Of a stretch of 64,000 nucleotides of DNA, positions 1-13,000 are shown one piece after another. The stretch lies in NCBI GenBank assembly GCA_037576195.1, contig CM075104.1, positions 27,978,211 to 28,042,210 on the forward strand, read 5' to 3'. The position numbers and the translations under genes were made by a program. The number at the start of each line of letters is the position of its first letter. The stretch's first letter is position 1. The notes beneath the pieces were generated by a model, which was not told the DNA's origin, did no database searches, and saw only the letters and a program-made list of their open reading frames with translations. The stretch is from Phytoseiulus persimilis (lineage: Eukaryota > Arthropoda > Arachnida > Mesostigmata > Phytoseiidae).

Positions 1-3000
1 TTGCGATGTGATCGTGCTATTCGAGATTCGGAGGAAGTGACACGCCTCATGTTGTGGCCGCTGATGGAGGAGGCACGGTGTTAAATTCGATGGAAATGTT
101 TAGAGTTATGAGCAAGGCTTCTTCGGGAAAAGAGTGGGCTGTGTGAATTTGAATGAAACCAATTCGTTGAGCCCCAGTTCAGAATTGTTCGGAGATCACA
201 GTTGAGGGAGTCAGACAGGGTGGTTCGAGAGGTGTTGGTTTGGGCACGGGGCGGATACTTCTTGGAAGATAACCCAACCTTTGGCGTACTGTCATCCGCG
301 AACCTGTGGACGGGGGTCGAGGTGGAGACAAGAAGATCAATAATGCTCATCAGTAAGGAAGTTGGAAAAACTAGCCTTGCGGTACGCCCGCATCCAGTGA
401 ATGCTCTGCTGGAAAGACCTTTCCCGTATCTCTAAGCAGGGAGTGGGAATCAATGCCGAGATCTTCCGAGGGCTCAGGAACACTTTCACGGTCGCGATTG
501 GCCTCGCTACTCCCTGTTTTGACCCCAACAGGCTGCAGCGTGTAGTCGTTCTTTGTGAGTATCCGATATTTTCTATCACCCTGTGAGGTGTCCAAGTTCC
601 ATTCCTCCTCCAGCCATGAAACAAGTTTCGACAGATATGGCGTCCTCTGTGGCGTGACACTGGGGCGCGTGATCTTCCAAAGCAACTACCACAACCATAC
701 GGCTGAAAAACTCCCGGTTATTTTGGGGATGAATGAGGTGATTAGACCATCGGCCGAGGAAACAACCAAACGAGTCCTGAAGGGATGGAAGTACGACAAT
801 ATCGTCTCTGCTCAGCTGAGACCTGGCACGCACCTGAAGTGGAACGTCGATCATCATTGTAAACAATGAGATGCTGTATCAAACTAAAACCATGAACATC
901 ATGATGGACTCCGCGAGAGAGATGCCTGTGGAGCGATGTCTGCTCGGGGGAAAGTTGTCGAACGACCTCATGTTCATTTCCTGTCAGCAATTTCCAGGAT
1001 TCCTTAATACAGAAATATCGTCGGAAGATGTAGGTTTTTCTGAGCCGCCATCAGCTCGCGTTGACATCGATGATCATGCGGTTTCCCCAAGTTAGTAGTT
1101 TCTCACGAGCACCGGCTTCGAACTCGGACAAACTCTCGCTCCTGGGCGGGAGGCAAGCTCTTCGTCCCAGGAAGCCAAGATTCCTCTGACTGAGTCCTCT
1201 CTATTTCCAGGGAACGACGGAGTACCTGGATACAGCACTCGATTCGAGAGAGACGTCGCTCAAGGATGGTTTCGGATGGGAGCCCAGACAGGTCAGTCAG
1301 TTTGAGTTAGCGAAGGTGCTCGGGAAGCTTTGGTGCAGCAGTTAATTTCAGGGCAGCTTTGCACGTTTCTCTCCCCCTGTCCATGAACTAACTCTATCGA
1401 GCATGACTAGAAGTCTGGAGCCCAGTCATCGTTAATGGAGAGCTCAGTGTTGGTCGGAAACGGAACGAATGACTAGACGCATAGTACCGTCATGAGCTCT
1501 GTGGGGGTCAACAACTCCGGCGAAACTAACTCCCGTCAACTCGATTTCAGCTCAAGATGTGAAGGAATGACAATGAGCTATTTTTTTCCCGCGGGATAAT
1601 TCCTCTCCCTGATTTTTATTGAATGGTCAGTGAGCGCATATCGATTCGGTTGCATCTTCTATCTCCTACTTCTGGCAGCAGCTGATGATCGCTCATGAAG
1701 CGAAGCGCGATTGGCCTCCGCATCTCAAACTCGAAACGAATGCCGCAGGAGTCTTGTAAAGGTACGACAAAGCTGGGGATTCCTACTCAGAATGCCATCA
1801 GCAGGGAAAACGTCCTCCTCTATCGAAGGGGAACTTCTAGAGTGAGAGGTGCCTAGCCATACAGTTTGACAAGCCGGGTGCTAGTCGAAGTTGCAAGCGC
1901 ACGGTTCGAAAGTTTTCTATGCCTATTTGCTCAGTCGGAGTACTTGTTCGCTCACAGAGCGATTCAGCGAACGGGGAAATCGTTTTTCTTTGAACTACGC
2001 TCAATTTCGTGCCTACGAGCCGAACTGCATGTATCACCGTTGACTGCTTCTTGAATAGAATATTGGCTTGCTCGAGGCTGTCACATCGATCAGGAATTGT
2101 TCCTTGGGGTAGTTTGTTTACCGGAATGGCTCTTATCCGGAATGCGGTCCTCCATGCCTTGAGCTACATTCCTGTCGGCGCCATTCCTATCGCACATTCT
2201 CGATCAGAATCGGATTCATTCGGCAGATGAACACCAAAATATCCATCTACAAACTTCCTCGTGGGAGTTGAGCGTTCATTGGATAGCCTTCCGCGGAGCT
2301 CATCGGTTGTCGCGATGTGATTTACCGGATGTGATTCACCTACACAGGATGATGACCGCGCGGAATTTTCTACCCTTGGATTACTCTCCTATGTAATTCT
2401 GGAGAGAGATTCTCGAGCCTCTTCGTGATTCGATCCGACAGAGAGTTCAGAATTGATAGACTGACTGGCCAGAACCGTCCCACTCCAATAAGTTCGCCCT
2501 GCGACGGCGATATGCCTTGGAGGTCCCGAAATTTCATTTCCAAATACAATTCTACCGAACGGAAGGGTTCTCAGAAAGAAAATTGATTGACACACCATCG
2601 GCGACTCAAACTGAGATTTCCAGAGAATGCAAACAGAATCCTGAAGGACAAAGTCTATCAACCCGCTTCACGGAACTGATCTTCCGTTGCGCCAATCATG
2701 CTGAGCTGGCTAGAGCCCAAGAGCCTCGTCTTGTTCTGAAACTCGGAATCCTCATCGAGCGAAATCGCAATACCTCTGCTTGGGCTGCGCGGTTTCGTAA
2801 TCGGAATGGATTCCATTCAGAAGTTGAGTGAATCAGGTCTCGCTGGCCTGAAGCTTAGCGAATGGAATCCTCGCTCAGACACGACAGAGCGTTGACTTCT
2901 TCAGTCTCCTTTTTCCTTCTCCGCTATCCAACCGTAGAAGCGAGCCCTCACCACTGCGCCGAAGTTGTTTCGGCTTCCTCACAACTGTTGTCGACGCGCA

Positions 3001-6000
3001 GCGGTCGATCGGGAAATTCTGTGACTGTGAGTTGGAGCGGAGCCGCATTGTAAGATGGCGACTTGTGCGTGTGATATGTGTTCACCGAACTTCTGACTGC
3101 GGTCTCCCGGTCTCCGCTCCAGACAAGGTTCCAAGAGGAATCGGGCCTCGATTCACAGTTCTGGCGCTCTAAAGCGTCGTATGCCAGCTATGACGTATGA
3201 TTCTGAACAGACAGAATCGTTCGGTTTGCTTCAACCGAGTTGAGTGTCCTCGACCTGCTCGAGACGCCCCATCCGAGAACGGAACCAAAATCAGAGCACA
3301 CTCATCGTTTCGATGACGAGATTTGGCATCCATGGTCATCCTCAGTAACGTGGCCTCCTTCCACGAGACGCTACCCATGGTCGGGCAATCCTTCCTCCAC
3401 CTTGATGTCCGCCACGAAACGGAACTTCAGATAATGTGCGGTTAGTTTTGATGCTCAAAGAAGGCTGTCCACTCCCGACAGCAGGAATTCTCCACTCCTA
3501 GGCCGAAGAGAAAGCCAAACGAGCAGACCTACTCTCGCACTTGTCGAATGATCGGAATGGAGGAACGAGGAGACGACACAATGCGTTCTTTCAAACTCAT
3601 GCCGATCGAGACCAGAGCGACAACACTCAGATGACAAGGGCAAGGACCCTCTCGGTGATCGAATGCCCCCTGGACACACGTTTGAATGATATGCAGCAAC
3701 TCCGCAACTAGGTTGTGATTTTCCCTATGTCGAAGAAATAATAATTCGAGCCTCCTCGAAGACTTTGGTATCGCCGCTTGCTTTTGGGACAGGAGCTCGA
3801 AGATGTTAGATTCTCCACTTCTTTTCGAAGACTACATCGACTATGTGGGTTCGAGGAAGCATCATTTACCCAGGAAGGTAAGTTTCATAGAAAGTACTGG
3901 AGAACCATGTTACAGAGAGAAGGTCTCGCAACATCCTTGTTTCGAGGAAGCTCCCACTGATGAGCTGGATGAGCACGGTCTTCGGACGGAATTGAAATCC
4001 AACGATGAAAACGCAACTCTGTGGTTTCCAAGATTCTGTCCGACTGATATCCATTTGGTTCGAAACTGTTTTTCCGACTCTTTCATTCGATTGCGGCGCA
4101 ACAGCGGCTGACAGGAGGACTCCACGAATTTTCACGGCCCTTAAGTTCAGGGGAGCTCTGGTTCGAGAGTGATGGGACCATACGCCTGCGATGGATCTGC
4201 AAATTTATCGCACAAATTGTTGAAATGTTTGTCTCGTTTCCGCCCATATGATTATTCCGTCCCGGAGCTTGGTTTGGACCACGCCGACGAATGTGTGCAG
4301 GTAGCGCTCACTTGAAGCTCGTATTCAGGAGCTTTCGGAAAATTTTATGTCCTGCGGATCAGGCAATCTGGAAGAAGCGTCATCAGAAAACTATCCCAAT
4401 GCGAAATCCACGGAATCTCATCGAGGAACGGGATTTTCGTTTTCAAGCTGGGGGCCGATGTCCGATATCGAGCGCGGTTTGGAAATGAATGTTTATTCAT
4501 GTGAAAATCCTTGAGGAAGAGAATCCCTTCCCCCAGGAGCTTCATGCCGTGTAGAGTCAACCAACCGATTCCAGGATCGAACTAATGGTCGACTGTACCC
4601 GAGTGTCTTGAGTCTTGGTCCACATGGTCTTGTGGAATGGCAGATTCATTCGATGAGAAGCTCTTGGTCACTTTTGGGGTGATTGAAGTTCGCTCGTCTT
4701 GACGATCTATTCGAGATGTTCCAGAATGGACATCTCCCGCCCATGTGGATTCCAGCCTCGACTTCGTCCTTCCTGACTGCTGGCACTCTGCCATATCGAG
4801 CCAAAACTTTTTTCGTAGCGGCCTCCTATTCCGGCAGCGGCGCTCGTCACCGGCTGTGTACAAATATTGATCACTGATTCGAGGACAAAGACATATATCC
4901 AATGAGAGAACAACTAGAGCAGGAGAAGAGCGTCAATCATGGACAGGGCCATAGACTAATTGTAAATCGAGCGCCCTGGAACTCCATTTCAATATTTTTG
5001 GGTGTCTCCGATCGGGCTGGTATTCCTGTCACAGGAGACCTGCTCGGTCATAAATTTTACGAGCAAACCGTGGTGTGGCCCGCTGCATTCTTCCGCCACG
5101 AGCATTGTTTCTTTCCACGCTTCTCAGAATCCCGTTCGAGCGCTTCTTCCCAGGCAGGCTGTATGTTTTTTTTTCGGTCGAGCAACTCAGAAGGAAAACT
5201 CAGCTGGAGTCTGGGGGAGGTAGCTATGCATTGGCGAAATTTCAGCCGCTGCGGCCGTGGACGAACGGTGGAGCTCCGACGATTGAGATTATCAGGAGGG
5301 TTAGTTTGGAGTGGTGCCCACGTTCCGCAACTTGCGGCAGAGTGGGTTTGGAAGCCATCTCCAGCTCAAAGGATATGAGTCCCTATCGCAGCCCTGTCGA
5401 TATCGTATCCGTTTTCGATCGACTCGAGACCCAGCTTTCCACGGGAATATACATAGATTGGCCGAGGAATCTCGAGCTTCGACCAGAACTGTCGGCGAAT
5501 AATAATATCCTCGCATCCACAAGGTCCAAATCTCGCTTTTCCCGCTCGGTCGAGGGCCTCGATCCGCAGAGAGTAGAGCTAAGTAACTAGTGGGGAGCCG
5601 GGCGAACCATGCGGTAGAGGACGATGATATATGGGCGGGAATGATTACTGTATTCCTGCCTCCTTCATTTCCTGTTTCTTTTCTATCGTGGTGGGATGGG
5701 AATCCGACTTGAGCTAGACTTTTCGATGATTCAGCAAAGCTATTCGAGACAAAAGTGGCATATCCGGAGGGTTCCCGGTCGAGCAGGTTTCGTCGGATCT
5801 TCGGCTCATAATAACCCATTCCAGCACCACATTTTAGCTGAGTTGTTGGAATTCGAAAGCGAAGAACGACGTCATCACGTGTGAACTTTCATCACCCACC
5901 CTGCAAATCTTACTCGTTGAGGTCTCTCGACAAGGAACACAGTTGGCAGCCGAAGGTCAATCTGGCAGGGTCTTGAGCGGGATGTATCCACAATCTCCCG

Positions 6001-6459
6001 TTAATGTATAGACATAGTGCCCGAGTATTCCTAGTTTCTCAGATATTCATGCTCTTCATTTCCGAGCTCTTTCCCTGTTCAAATTCGGTTTCTCAGCTGT
6101 TGCCGCAACCCAAGAAGGAGAGGAATGAGTTTCCGCTGACGTCTGGTAGCTCTGGTTCTAACGAACGGTTGAAACTTCAACTCCCAAGTTCCTCTGGAGA
6201 GCGTACGTTGCAGAATCGCGGAGAGCAGAAGTGTCCACGACGACAGTTCCAGAATACAGTCTCCTCACGCTTATAGCGGAGGGCTGCGACTTCATTGGGA
6301 CGGGGATTCTTTCGAGCAGACGATGCTTCGCAAGGATGGAGTTTCATTCTGGCTCGTTGTATTCTAGTGCGGAGCCAGAATCCGGAAAGGACGCATGTGG
6401 TCAGTACGACAATCCACAATGTATGTCACTCACCACCAGGGCCTCAGCCAGCCAGCTAC
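1..6459. other. No confident gene; a few unassigned ORFs
   Basis: I recognise no protein family here. The most protein-like stretches are a minus-strand ORF at 371-685 (104 residues, contains SKLVSWLEEEWNLDT) preceded by possible splice acceptors near 590, and a plus-strand ORF at 3803-4111 that begins MLDSPLLFEDYIDYVG. Both could be exons of unrecognised genes, but open frames of this size also arise by chance in DNA that is half GC. No tandem repeats, transposon ends or RNA genes were seen. Confidence 0.4.
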
Positions 6460-7050
6460 TCATGGTCCCCAACACCGATGTCGCGCTGCACTCCATAGGC
6501 GCCCCCCGAACCAAGAAGCAATCTGCGTCGTGGTGTGGGAGTCGGGACCTCTGACCAGCCCGAAAGCGAACGGACTGAAGTCGTACCTGCCCTCCCCTTG
6601 CAAAAAAGGATTGGCATATTTACTAGCGAAAAAGTCGTCAGCAGGCAGGTGAATCTTTGGCTTGGCAGATCTCGCGTTCACCATAGTTCGAACTCGGTCA
6701 ATTGTTGAACTTCGTATGGCCCGTCCCATCCGAATCCTGTGAACATACGGGAAAAAAGCGTATCGACGCGAAGCCCACGGAATTTTCCGAATACGTTCTC
6801 TAAGTGAAAATATACAAACGCACACCCTACCGTAGCGATGAGTACTCGATTCACCTTGGAGTTTTCGACGGCTGAAACGGGAAGGGCACATGAAGAGGTG
6901 CAGCATATCATTGCACGAGATCCCGGCCGGGCTGTTGAATATTGCGCCGAGAACGTAGAGCTCCATTCCCTTCCGTCGAAACTCTCCGCTCATGTTAGTG
7001 GTCCTGATTGTCCGTATCGGGTCCGCTCGGACGAGAAGGAACTTCAGCAC
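6460..7050 (-). CDS. Unrecognised candidate exon cluster (196-codon open frame)
   Basis: This is the longest minus-strand open frame of its neighbourhood. It contains a protein-like segment starting MVNARSAKPKIHLPADD (about 6682 downward), which reaches a plausible GT donor near 6586. Just downstream a cag acceptor near 6526 would open another frame with PMECSATSVLGTMSSW up to a gtgagt donor near 6435. This looks more like exons of a real gene than chance, but no domain is recognised and the frames do not join cleanly in my reading. A chance ORF remains possible. Confidence 0.2.
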   Translation of the reverse strand: MLKFLLVRADPIRTIRTTNMSGEFRRKGMELYVLGAIFNSPAGISCNDMLHLFMCPSRFSRRKLQGESSTHRYGRVCVCIFSLRERIRKIPWASRRYAFFPYVHRIRMGRAIRSSTIDRVRTMVNARSAKPKIHLPADDFFASKYANPFLQGEGRYDFSPFAFGLVRGPDSHTTTQIASWFGGRLWSAARHRCWGP

Positions 7051-8844
7051 GGTTGTGGAAATTAACAGGGTGTCCGTCGCGTTTTAACGTCGAGAATGAA
7101 GAGCGAAAACCGAGCTCGAATCATGAGCTAGCAAAACACCGAATCAGCTGAATTTGTCCCGCATGGGTGCATACTCTGGAAACTATCGTGTTCCCTTCAA
7201 CTTCTTCAGTCTGAATCTGGTTGACGCTCTCGAATCAAGTCGAACACATCCGCAGAATATCAAGAGGGGTCACCAGTCACAGAGCCCCTGTACAACGTCA
7301 AGCATTTGCTCTGGAGGCTACTGAAGCGCTGAGGCGAAATCGTCGACGCCCACCTTCCTCAGGCGATTCTCATTTTACTCCCTGAGATTTACATCAGAAC
7401 TGAAGAATTGAATGGGAATGCACAACAACGAGCTGATCGTCCCCAGGAACGCTCATTCCATTACATCTGTCGATCGGAATGTGATCGTCCTGATGTCCGC
7501 ATCAAAAGCCTCACGTTCGAGGAACGACTCCCTGCTTGTACACGAGAATTCTCAGTGGGGAAGTTCTTCATATCAAGAGGCATTTCCCGATCCGTGGAAT
7601 TTTCGCTGCGCGCTAGATTAAGGTGTGCTGGATTCAATGATTTTCCATCTCAGTCTGATACTAATTGATCGAGGAGCTCCGAAACGACAATTGATTTGAT
7701 CCTGCCGGATGCGAACGTCGCAGCTTCGCAAAAGAAAGTGCGACGCAGAGGTCACTCAGATTCCAGACGGGCATCGGATTCATTGGGACATGTTCATTGC
7801 CTGGTTGCTGTGAATATCAGTGGTGTCGGAATAGACCCCGTACGGCGGAAGCTTGCGTGGATTATTCCTAGGAGGGGTCGGATGCTGCTCCTTCTACATT
7901 CTAACCCCATCTCAGGGGGACTTGTGGGATATCGCATCTGTCCGTGCAGCAGTGAGCACACACTGGTCAAGGGTGATCATGCGGATGCACATGCTTGTAC
8001 TAGAACACTCCGAGACCTGCTCACCGCTGATATGACGAGCGACCTAGAGCGGCGACCTACGTCGGAGGGAATCGTTTGTCATACATGTCGCAAGAGTTCG
8101 CAATGTTCTAGAAGTTCCAGGGACGGGAGTTCCTTGAGCATCGATCATCAGCATTTCAAGACAGGGGACCTGTGTAATAGAAGGCACTCATATGTAGTCT
8201 TTGCAGAACTGATATTGAAGCCGCCAAATTGTGACACTGTTCGTAGTCCATTCACAAGAGGGCGCTGCCGATCACAGGTCGGCTGCTGGTGGCCTTTCCG
8301 GAGAACGAAAGGCGGCCTAACGAGCGGATAACACAGGAGAACTTTCGCAATGGCCCGACGGAGAACCATATGATTGAGCCCAGGAAGTCAAGATGCAATC
8401 ATAAATTCAAGTGTCGTCGAACAAACTCCTCCATTGACTCCTCATCGGCGTTCCAGACCTGCAGTCGAGGACTCCAGACCACCATGGCTCCTGTCGACAT
8501 TATTGGACAGGACGCCGCCGCCAGGAAGAGTTCACTTCAGCCATCAATGCTTTCCATAAACGAAACTATAGGTTCGTGCGAAATACTGTTTCCTCATTCA
8601 GAGAGCCAGCCTCTGCAGGCAAGAAGCTATCACCCAGTCGCCGTTAACCCGAAATCGAACCTACGTTGTAATATGTCGCATTCGTCCCTAACCCAGATCT
8701 ACCCAGCAATCATTCCTATCGGAGTTAGTTCGGAGAACCGATTTTCTTCTCATGCCGAACGATATGCGCTTCACATTCCGGTGGATCCGTGTGAAATCGC
8801 TGCAGAGAGTTGGATACGCGATAGGTGTTTTTGAATTCTTATAG
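7051..8844. other. Upstream region of the MARCH-like gene; no firm exon
   Basis: A 211-codon plus-strand frame at 7696-8331 has no recognisable motif and is probably chance. The 5' coding exon of the MARCH-like gene should lie upstream of 8845 and must end one base into a codon. The frame at 8374-8559 (SQDAIINSSVVEQTPPLTP, Ser/Pro-rich like MARCH N-termini) is a candidate, but I found no matching donor in phase. Confidence 0.35.
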
Positions 8845-10069
8845 GGTCCGACAAGGATATATGTCGCATCTGTCATTGCGAAGGAGATTTGCAGCTGCCG
8901 CTGATATCACCGTGCTTCTGTGCTGGCTCCCTGAAATTCGTCCATCAGGCGTGTTTACAACAATGGATAAAATCATCGGACACCAAATGTTGTGAGCTCT
9001 GCAAATTCGAGTTCATCATGAACACGAAAGTGAAACCGTTCACCAAGGTAAGTGCAGCGGCGCGGCTGACTCCTCACTACTTCAAAAAACCAGTCGATCC
9101 AACTGCGTTCGTCGATATCGATAGTTGGTCAGCGAAATCGAAATGTCAGTCGGCGATCATCGATCGCTTAACAGGAGAGATCATGTTTTTCAGTGGGAGC
9201 GACTCGACCTGAGTGCCATAGAGCAACGGAAAGTGTTTTGCTCCATAACATTTCATCTGGTCGCGATAACATGCGTTGTGTGGTCGCTGTACGTTCTCAT
9301 AGATCGTACTTCAGAGGAAATGAAGGATGGGAATTTGGACTGGCCGTTTTGGACTAAACTCATTGTTCTTGCGGTCGGCTTCACCGGTAAGACGGTGATC
9401 CGCTGATTTCTCCAAAGATATATAAGAGTGATTGCAAAAATTTAGAGTAGCATCGGACCGCCTCATCCCTATCGAGCGTTTTATTCGTCGGAACGGGAGT
9501 GCGCCTTCAGCGTCACGTTCTCACGGCGTTCAGTAGGAAACTGCTAAGTAATTGAGAGGGGGCCAACGCGGTTGCATTACAGCGAGAGCTCTCTTTTTGA
9601 TAAGCATTTTCACGATTCCACTCAAGCCGATAGAGAGGACAAAATCTCTCTACACGGTAGGGCTCGATGCACCAGCAACCCGCGGTTCTCGGTTTCGACG
9701 CCCCGAGGTTTCCCTGAACGGTCACTCGGATTGGAAGCTCATCGTTTGAGAGAACTAACAACCGAGGGGTTTTCTCTTCTAGGTGGTGCGGTGTTCATGT
9801 ATGTTCAATGTAGAATGTATTTCCAACTATTCAAACGCTGGAAAGCCTTCAATCGTATAATTTTCGTGCAAAACGCTCCGCCCAAGGACAAGGATCTTCC
9901 GACAGCTCAAGACTTGATGCCGGTCAACATATTCATCCAGGACGACTCAAACCATCAGCTGAATCGAACGAAACGGTCTTGTGATGATACAAGCTGTACA
10001 TCACCTCTGTCCGAGCAGAATGCCGACGTTGGCAGCTTGGCAACCATGGCACCAGACGATAACTGTTAG
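8845..10069 (+). CDS. MARCH1/8-type membrane RING-CH E3 ubiquitin ligase (5' exon missing)
   Basis: Three exons join in phase: 8845-9047, 9194-9386 and 9783-10069, with ag acceptors and gtaagt or gtaaga donors, giving 226 residues plus stop. Exon 1 holds the C4HC3 RING-CH finger: CRICHCEGD, then PCFC, then [15 protein letters not shown], then CCELC. Exon 2 starts WERL and carries the first membrane segment (around [13 protein letters not shown]) followed by DRTSEEM and WPFWTKL. The second membrane segment spans the exon 2/3 junction, ending MYVQC, then [15 protein letters not shown]. This order and these motifs are those of vertebrate MARCHF1/MARCHF8, which ubiquitinate membrane receptors in endosomes and at the plasma membrane. 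The cytosolic tail (about 75 residues) is not conserved. The start codon lies in an upstream exon not identified here. Confidence 0.93.
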
Positions 10070-13000
10070 TAGCGAGACGGTGGTTTTGCATAGACTTATA
10101 TTTTTCCAACTCAATGAAACTCTCACATCTGCTTACAACTCTAGTCTGTCGGGCTCTTCGAGGAGGCTTGATTTCCGATATGTTGGTATATTTATTGTTC
10201 GAATGAACTTTACTGCTCTTCACTGGGCCATGATTGGCACCATGGACCCGTCCATGGAGCCGTAATTCCACTGTAGAAAACCATGTGTAGATTCAAATTG
10301 ATTCATATGCTGGACGATGATGGTTCCGATCCGGATCTCGGTTCACTGGGAAGAAACGACTTGCCAGTCTGTGGCATTGCATGGGGAGAATTTCCCCTCG
10401 AAAAGCAGAACAAGGCTAACTCTAATATTGACCCCGAAACACTGCAAACCTTCATACTGGGTATTCTAGAGCTGTCAGTCTCTAATGTTCCCATTTTGTG
10501 ATCCACGGATTCATTGGACCAAGAAGCATTAGTGTGGTTCCGGACGAGTCATTGTTCATGTGAGCCACCCACAAATGCCTCAGTGAACGAAGGCACCAAA
10601 CAGATGCACCGCGGTGCGGAAATAACGCCATTCAATTGTTTGTAAGTGTGCTATCGGTATTCTGTGACGATTGCGTCGAGAAGTGGTACCGAAACATCCA
10701 AATATCCTGTTGTATGCACTGTACGCGCTTAAATCGTGCTGAGTGATCATGGCCCTGTGCTCATCTCCAGGAGTCGATGTACAGAATGTACGTTGACAGC
10801 TCGATTGGGGTCGATCGCAGGGATATGTATGATGTCATCCATGACATGAATGTATATGAGAACTGATTTGGGTATGCATACAAGATACATATTTATATAC
10901 CTACATGAAAAACTTTGGAATTCCTCGAATGCATCCGTTGCAACCGTTGCATTGCTTTGTAAATTGAACCTAATGAAGAAACGTTAATGGAGAGAACCAC
11001 ACGACCTATTTTCTGCTCTCTGGTTTACTATAGCTGTGATTCAGATTAGGAGCTCCCCACTCAGACCTGGCAAGTGACTCTCCTTAATTTTCTCATTCAT
11101 AAAGCATTCTTTCTGCGCTATGAGGGTATGTGATTTCATCCTTTCGATAAATATAAGCTCCCCGCCACTCTGGTACAGTTCTTCGACTCGGGCAAGATTT
11201 TTTACCTCACTCTATTATCCGACTTCTGGGTATCGACTGAGAAAGCACTTCAAATTGGATTGGCGACAAGAATCTGAGGCTTTATCTCATGGATTCACGG
11301 GATGAGGGAAAATCTCACAAGTGATCAAAAGCGGGAGGAATATGGAGTCCAATTCTGCAATTCATTCGTCATTATTCGCTCCGGGGGAAGACCCGTCGGG
11401 AACTCTCTCCCATCCTGAACCCGATCGTATTGGGTACGATTCTTGTCACCGAAGCAATCCGATATCTGAACGCGTAGGATGATTCAGTCCATGTGGGTAT
11501 GTGAGTGATCACCTAGTTGCAGCGCGAGACATCCGATGCTGTGCCGAATCGTCAACGAATTCGTCCCTAATGTCGCATGGAGCCGAGACTGTCCAGCACG
11601 GTACCGAAATCGCGTACTTCGGAAAGTGACACACTATTCCGTAATCGGTTTCCTTTTGCTTCGCATCAGAGATCAATCAGGATGCCCCTTGCTACGGAGC
11701 TCGAAAAACTTGGATCGACGCGTCATTCCTACTAAGAAAATCTTCTTGGAATGTCCTTCAACCTCTGCCTCTTCAGCGATACTGAGGCTCGTATATTCGA
11801 AAGAACTATTATTCGTGCTCCGTCGCTGTTCCTTCAGCACGGGAAATCCACATCTGAAAATTTTTCGGGTAGGAGCAGCTCCAGTTCGCATGGCCAACCG
11901 ACGTAGCGCCGTGATCGAAATTGGGATTTTGAGAAACACAAACCTGGAACATAACGCGATTTCGGATTTTAAATAGAAAGGTTCTTGAAGCACTTGTAGA
12001 GTCTCGGGACGCCCCGAAGGAATGCCGTGCCAAACTTCGAGAAGCATTTATCGACAACTTGCTATGAGTCTATTGCCGTAGCGATAATTAGTTTGTAGGT
12101 CTATTAAGGACAGATAAACCGTGCACAAACTGCTACGACACGGCGGAAAACATTTCAGCGGATTCTTCGGGGAGCCTCACAGACATTCAAAACGGGCGTA
12201 CTGGGTAGCTTGGGATGTCGGGCCTTATTCTCGTGCTCTGGAAACCAAGTACATCAGTACATAGGTGCTCTGACATTTGTGGAATCTTCAACGCAAACTC
12301 TAATTTTGACCCCGCTAGTGGAATATCCCAGTGTAACATCCGGAGCACACTTTGCGCGGTTCCACGGATCCGCTTGTGGTAGAATTGCCTCGAAGTCGCT
12401 ATCAGGCGCGTAAGCACGGTGTCTGACGAAGTTTTCACTGGCAAAGTGGTTAAGATCTGCAACAGCCTCAAAATCTACGGAAAATTCTTCTAGCAATAGT
12501 TCTTGAGCGTGTCAATAGCCGTAAGCGGTCTGGCTGCGGCGCGAAGCACAGTCCTTGGCTTTTTATCTGCGTTGATTTTCGCGATACAATTGTGCTGCAG
12601 TCGAGATCGGCTTCTCAAAATTTGAGAACGCCCACACTCTCATCAAGATAACTCTTTTTAATGCAACGCAGCAGTAAAAACAGAGCTCACATCGCGTTCT
12701 CTCGCAGGTCTGTGAATCGGGAGGCCGTTTCTACGATCAACCTTTGGCAAGTGGAGTGCGACTCGGGGATACTCTACGATACCATTGATGGTGATCGTAC
12801 CAGTCGGTTTCAGCTCCGGTTTCAAGAATAGCGCTCGCAGCCTAGGCCTCCTCAAATCTCATCTAACAATCCGAGTCCGTAGTCTCCTCCGAAGTCTTCA
12901 GTACTGCCGCCGTAGTTTCCACTGCATTAGGTGCACCGATCACATACAAGTCTTCCGAGTGCAATTTAATTGACAGTGATAGGAAGAGCGCTGCTGAACG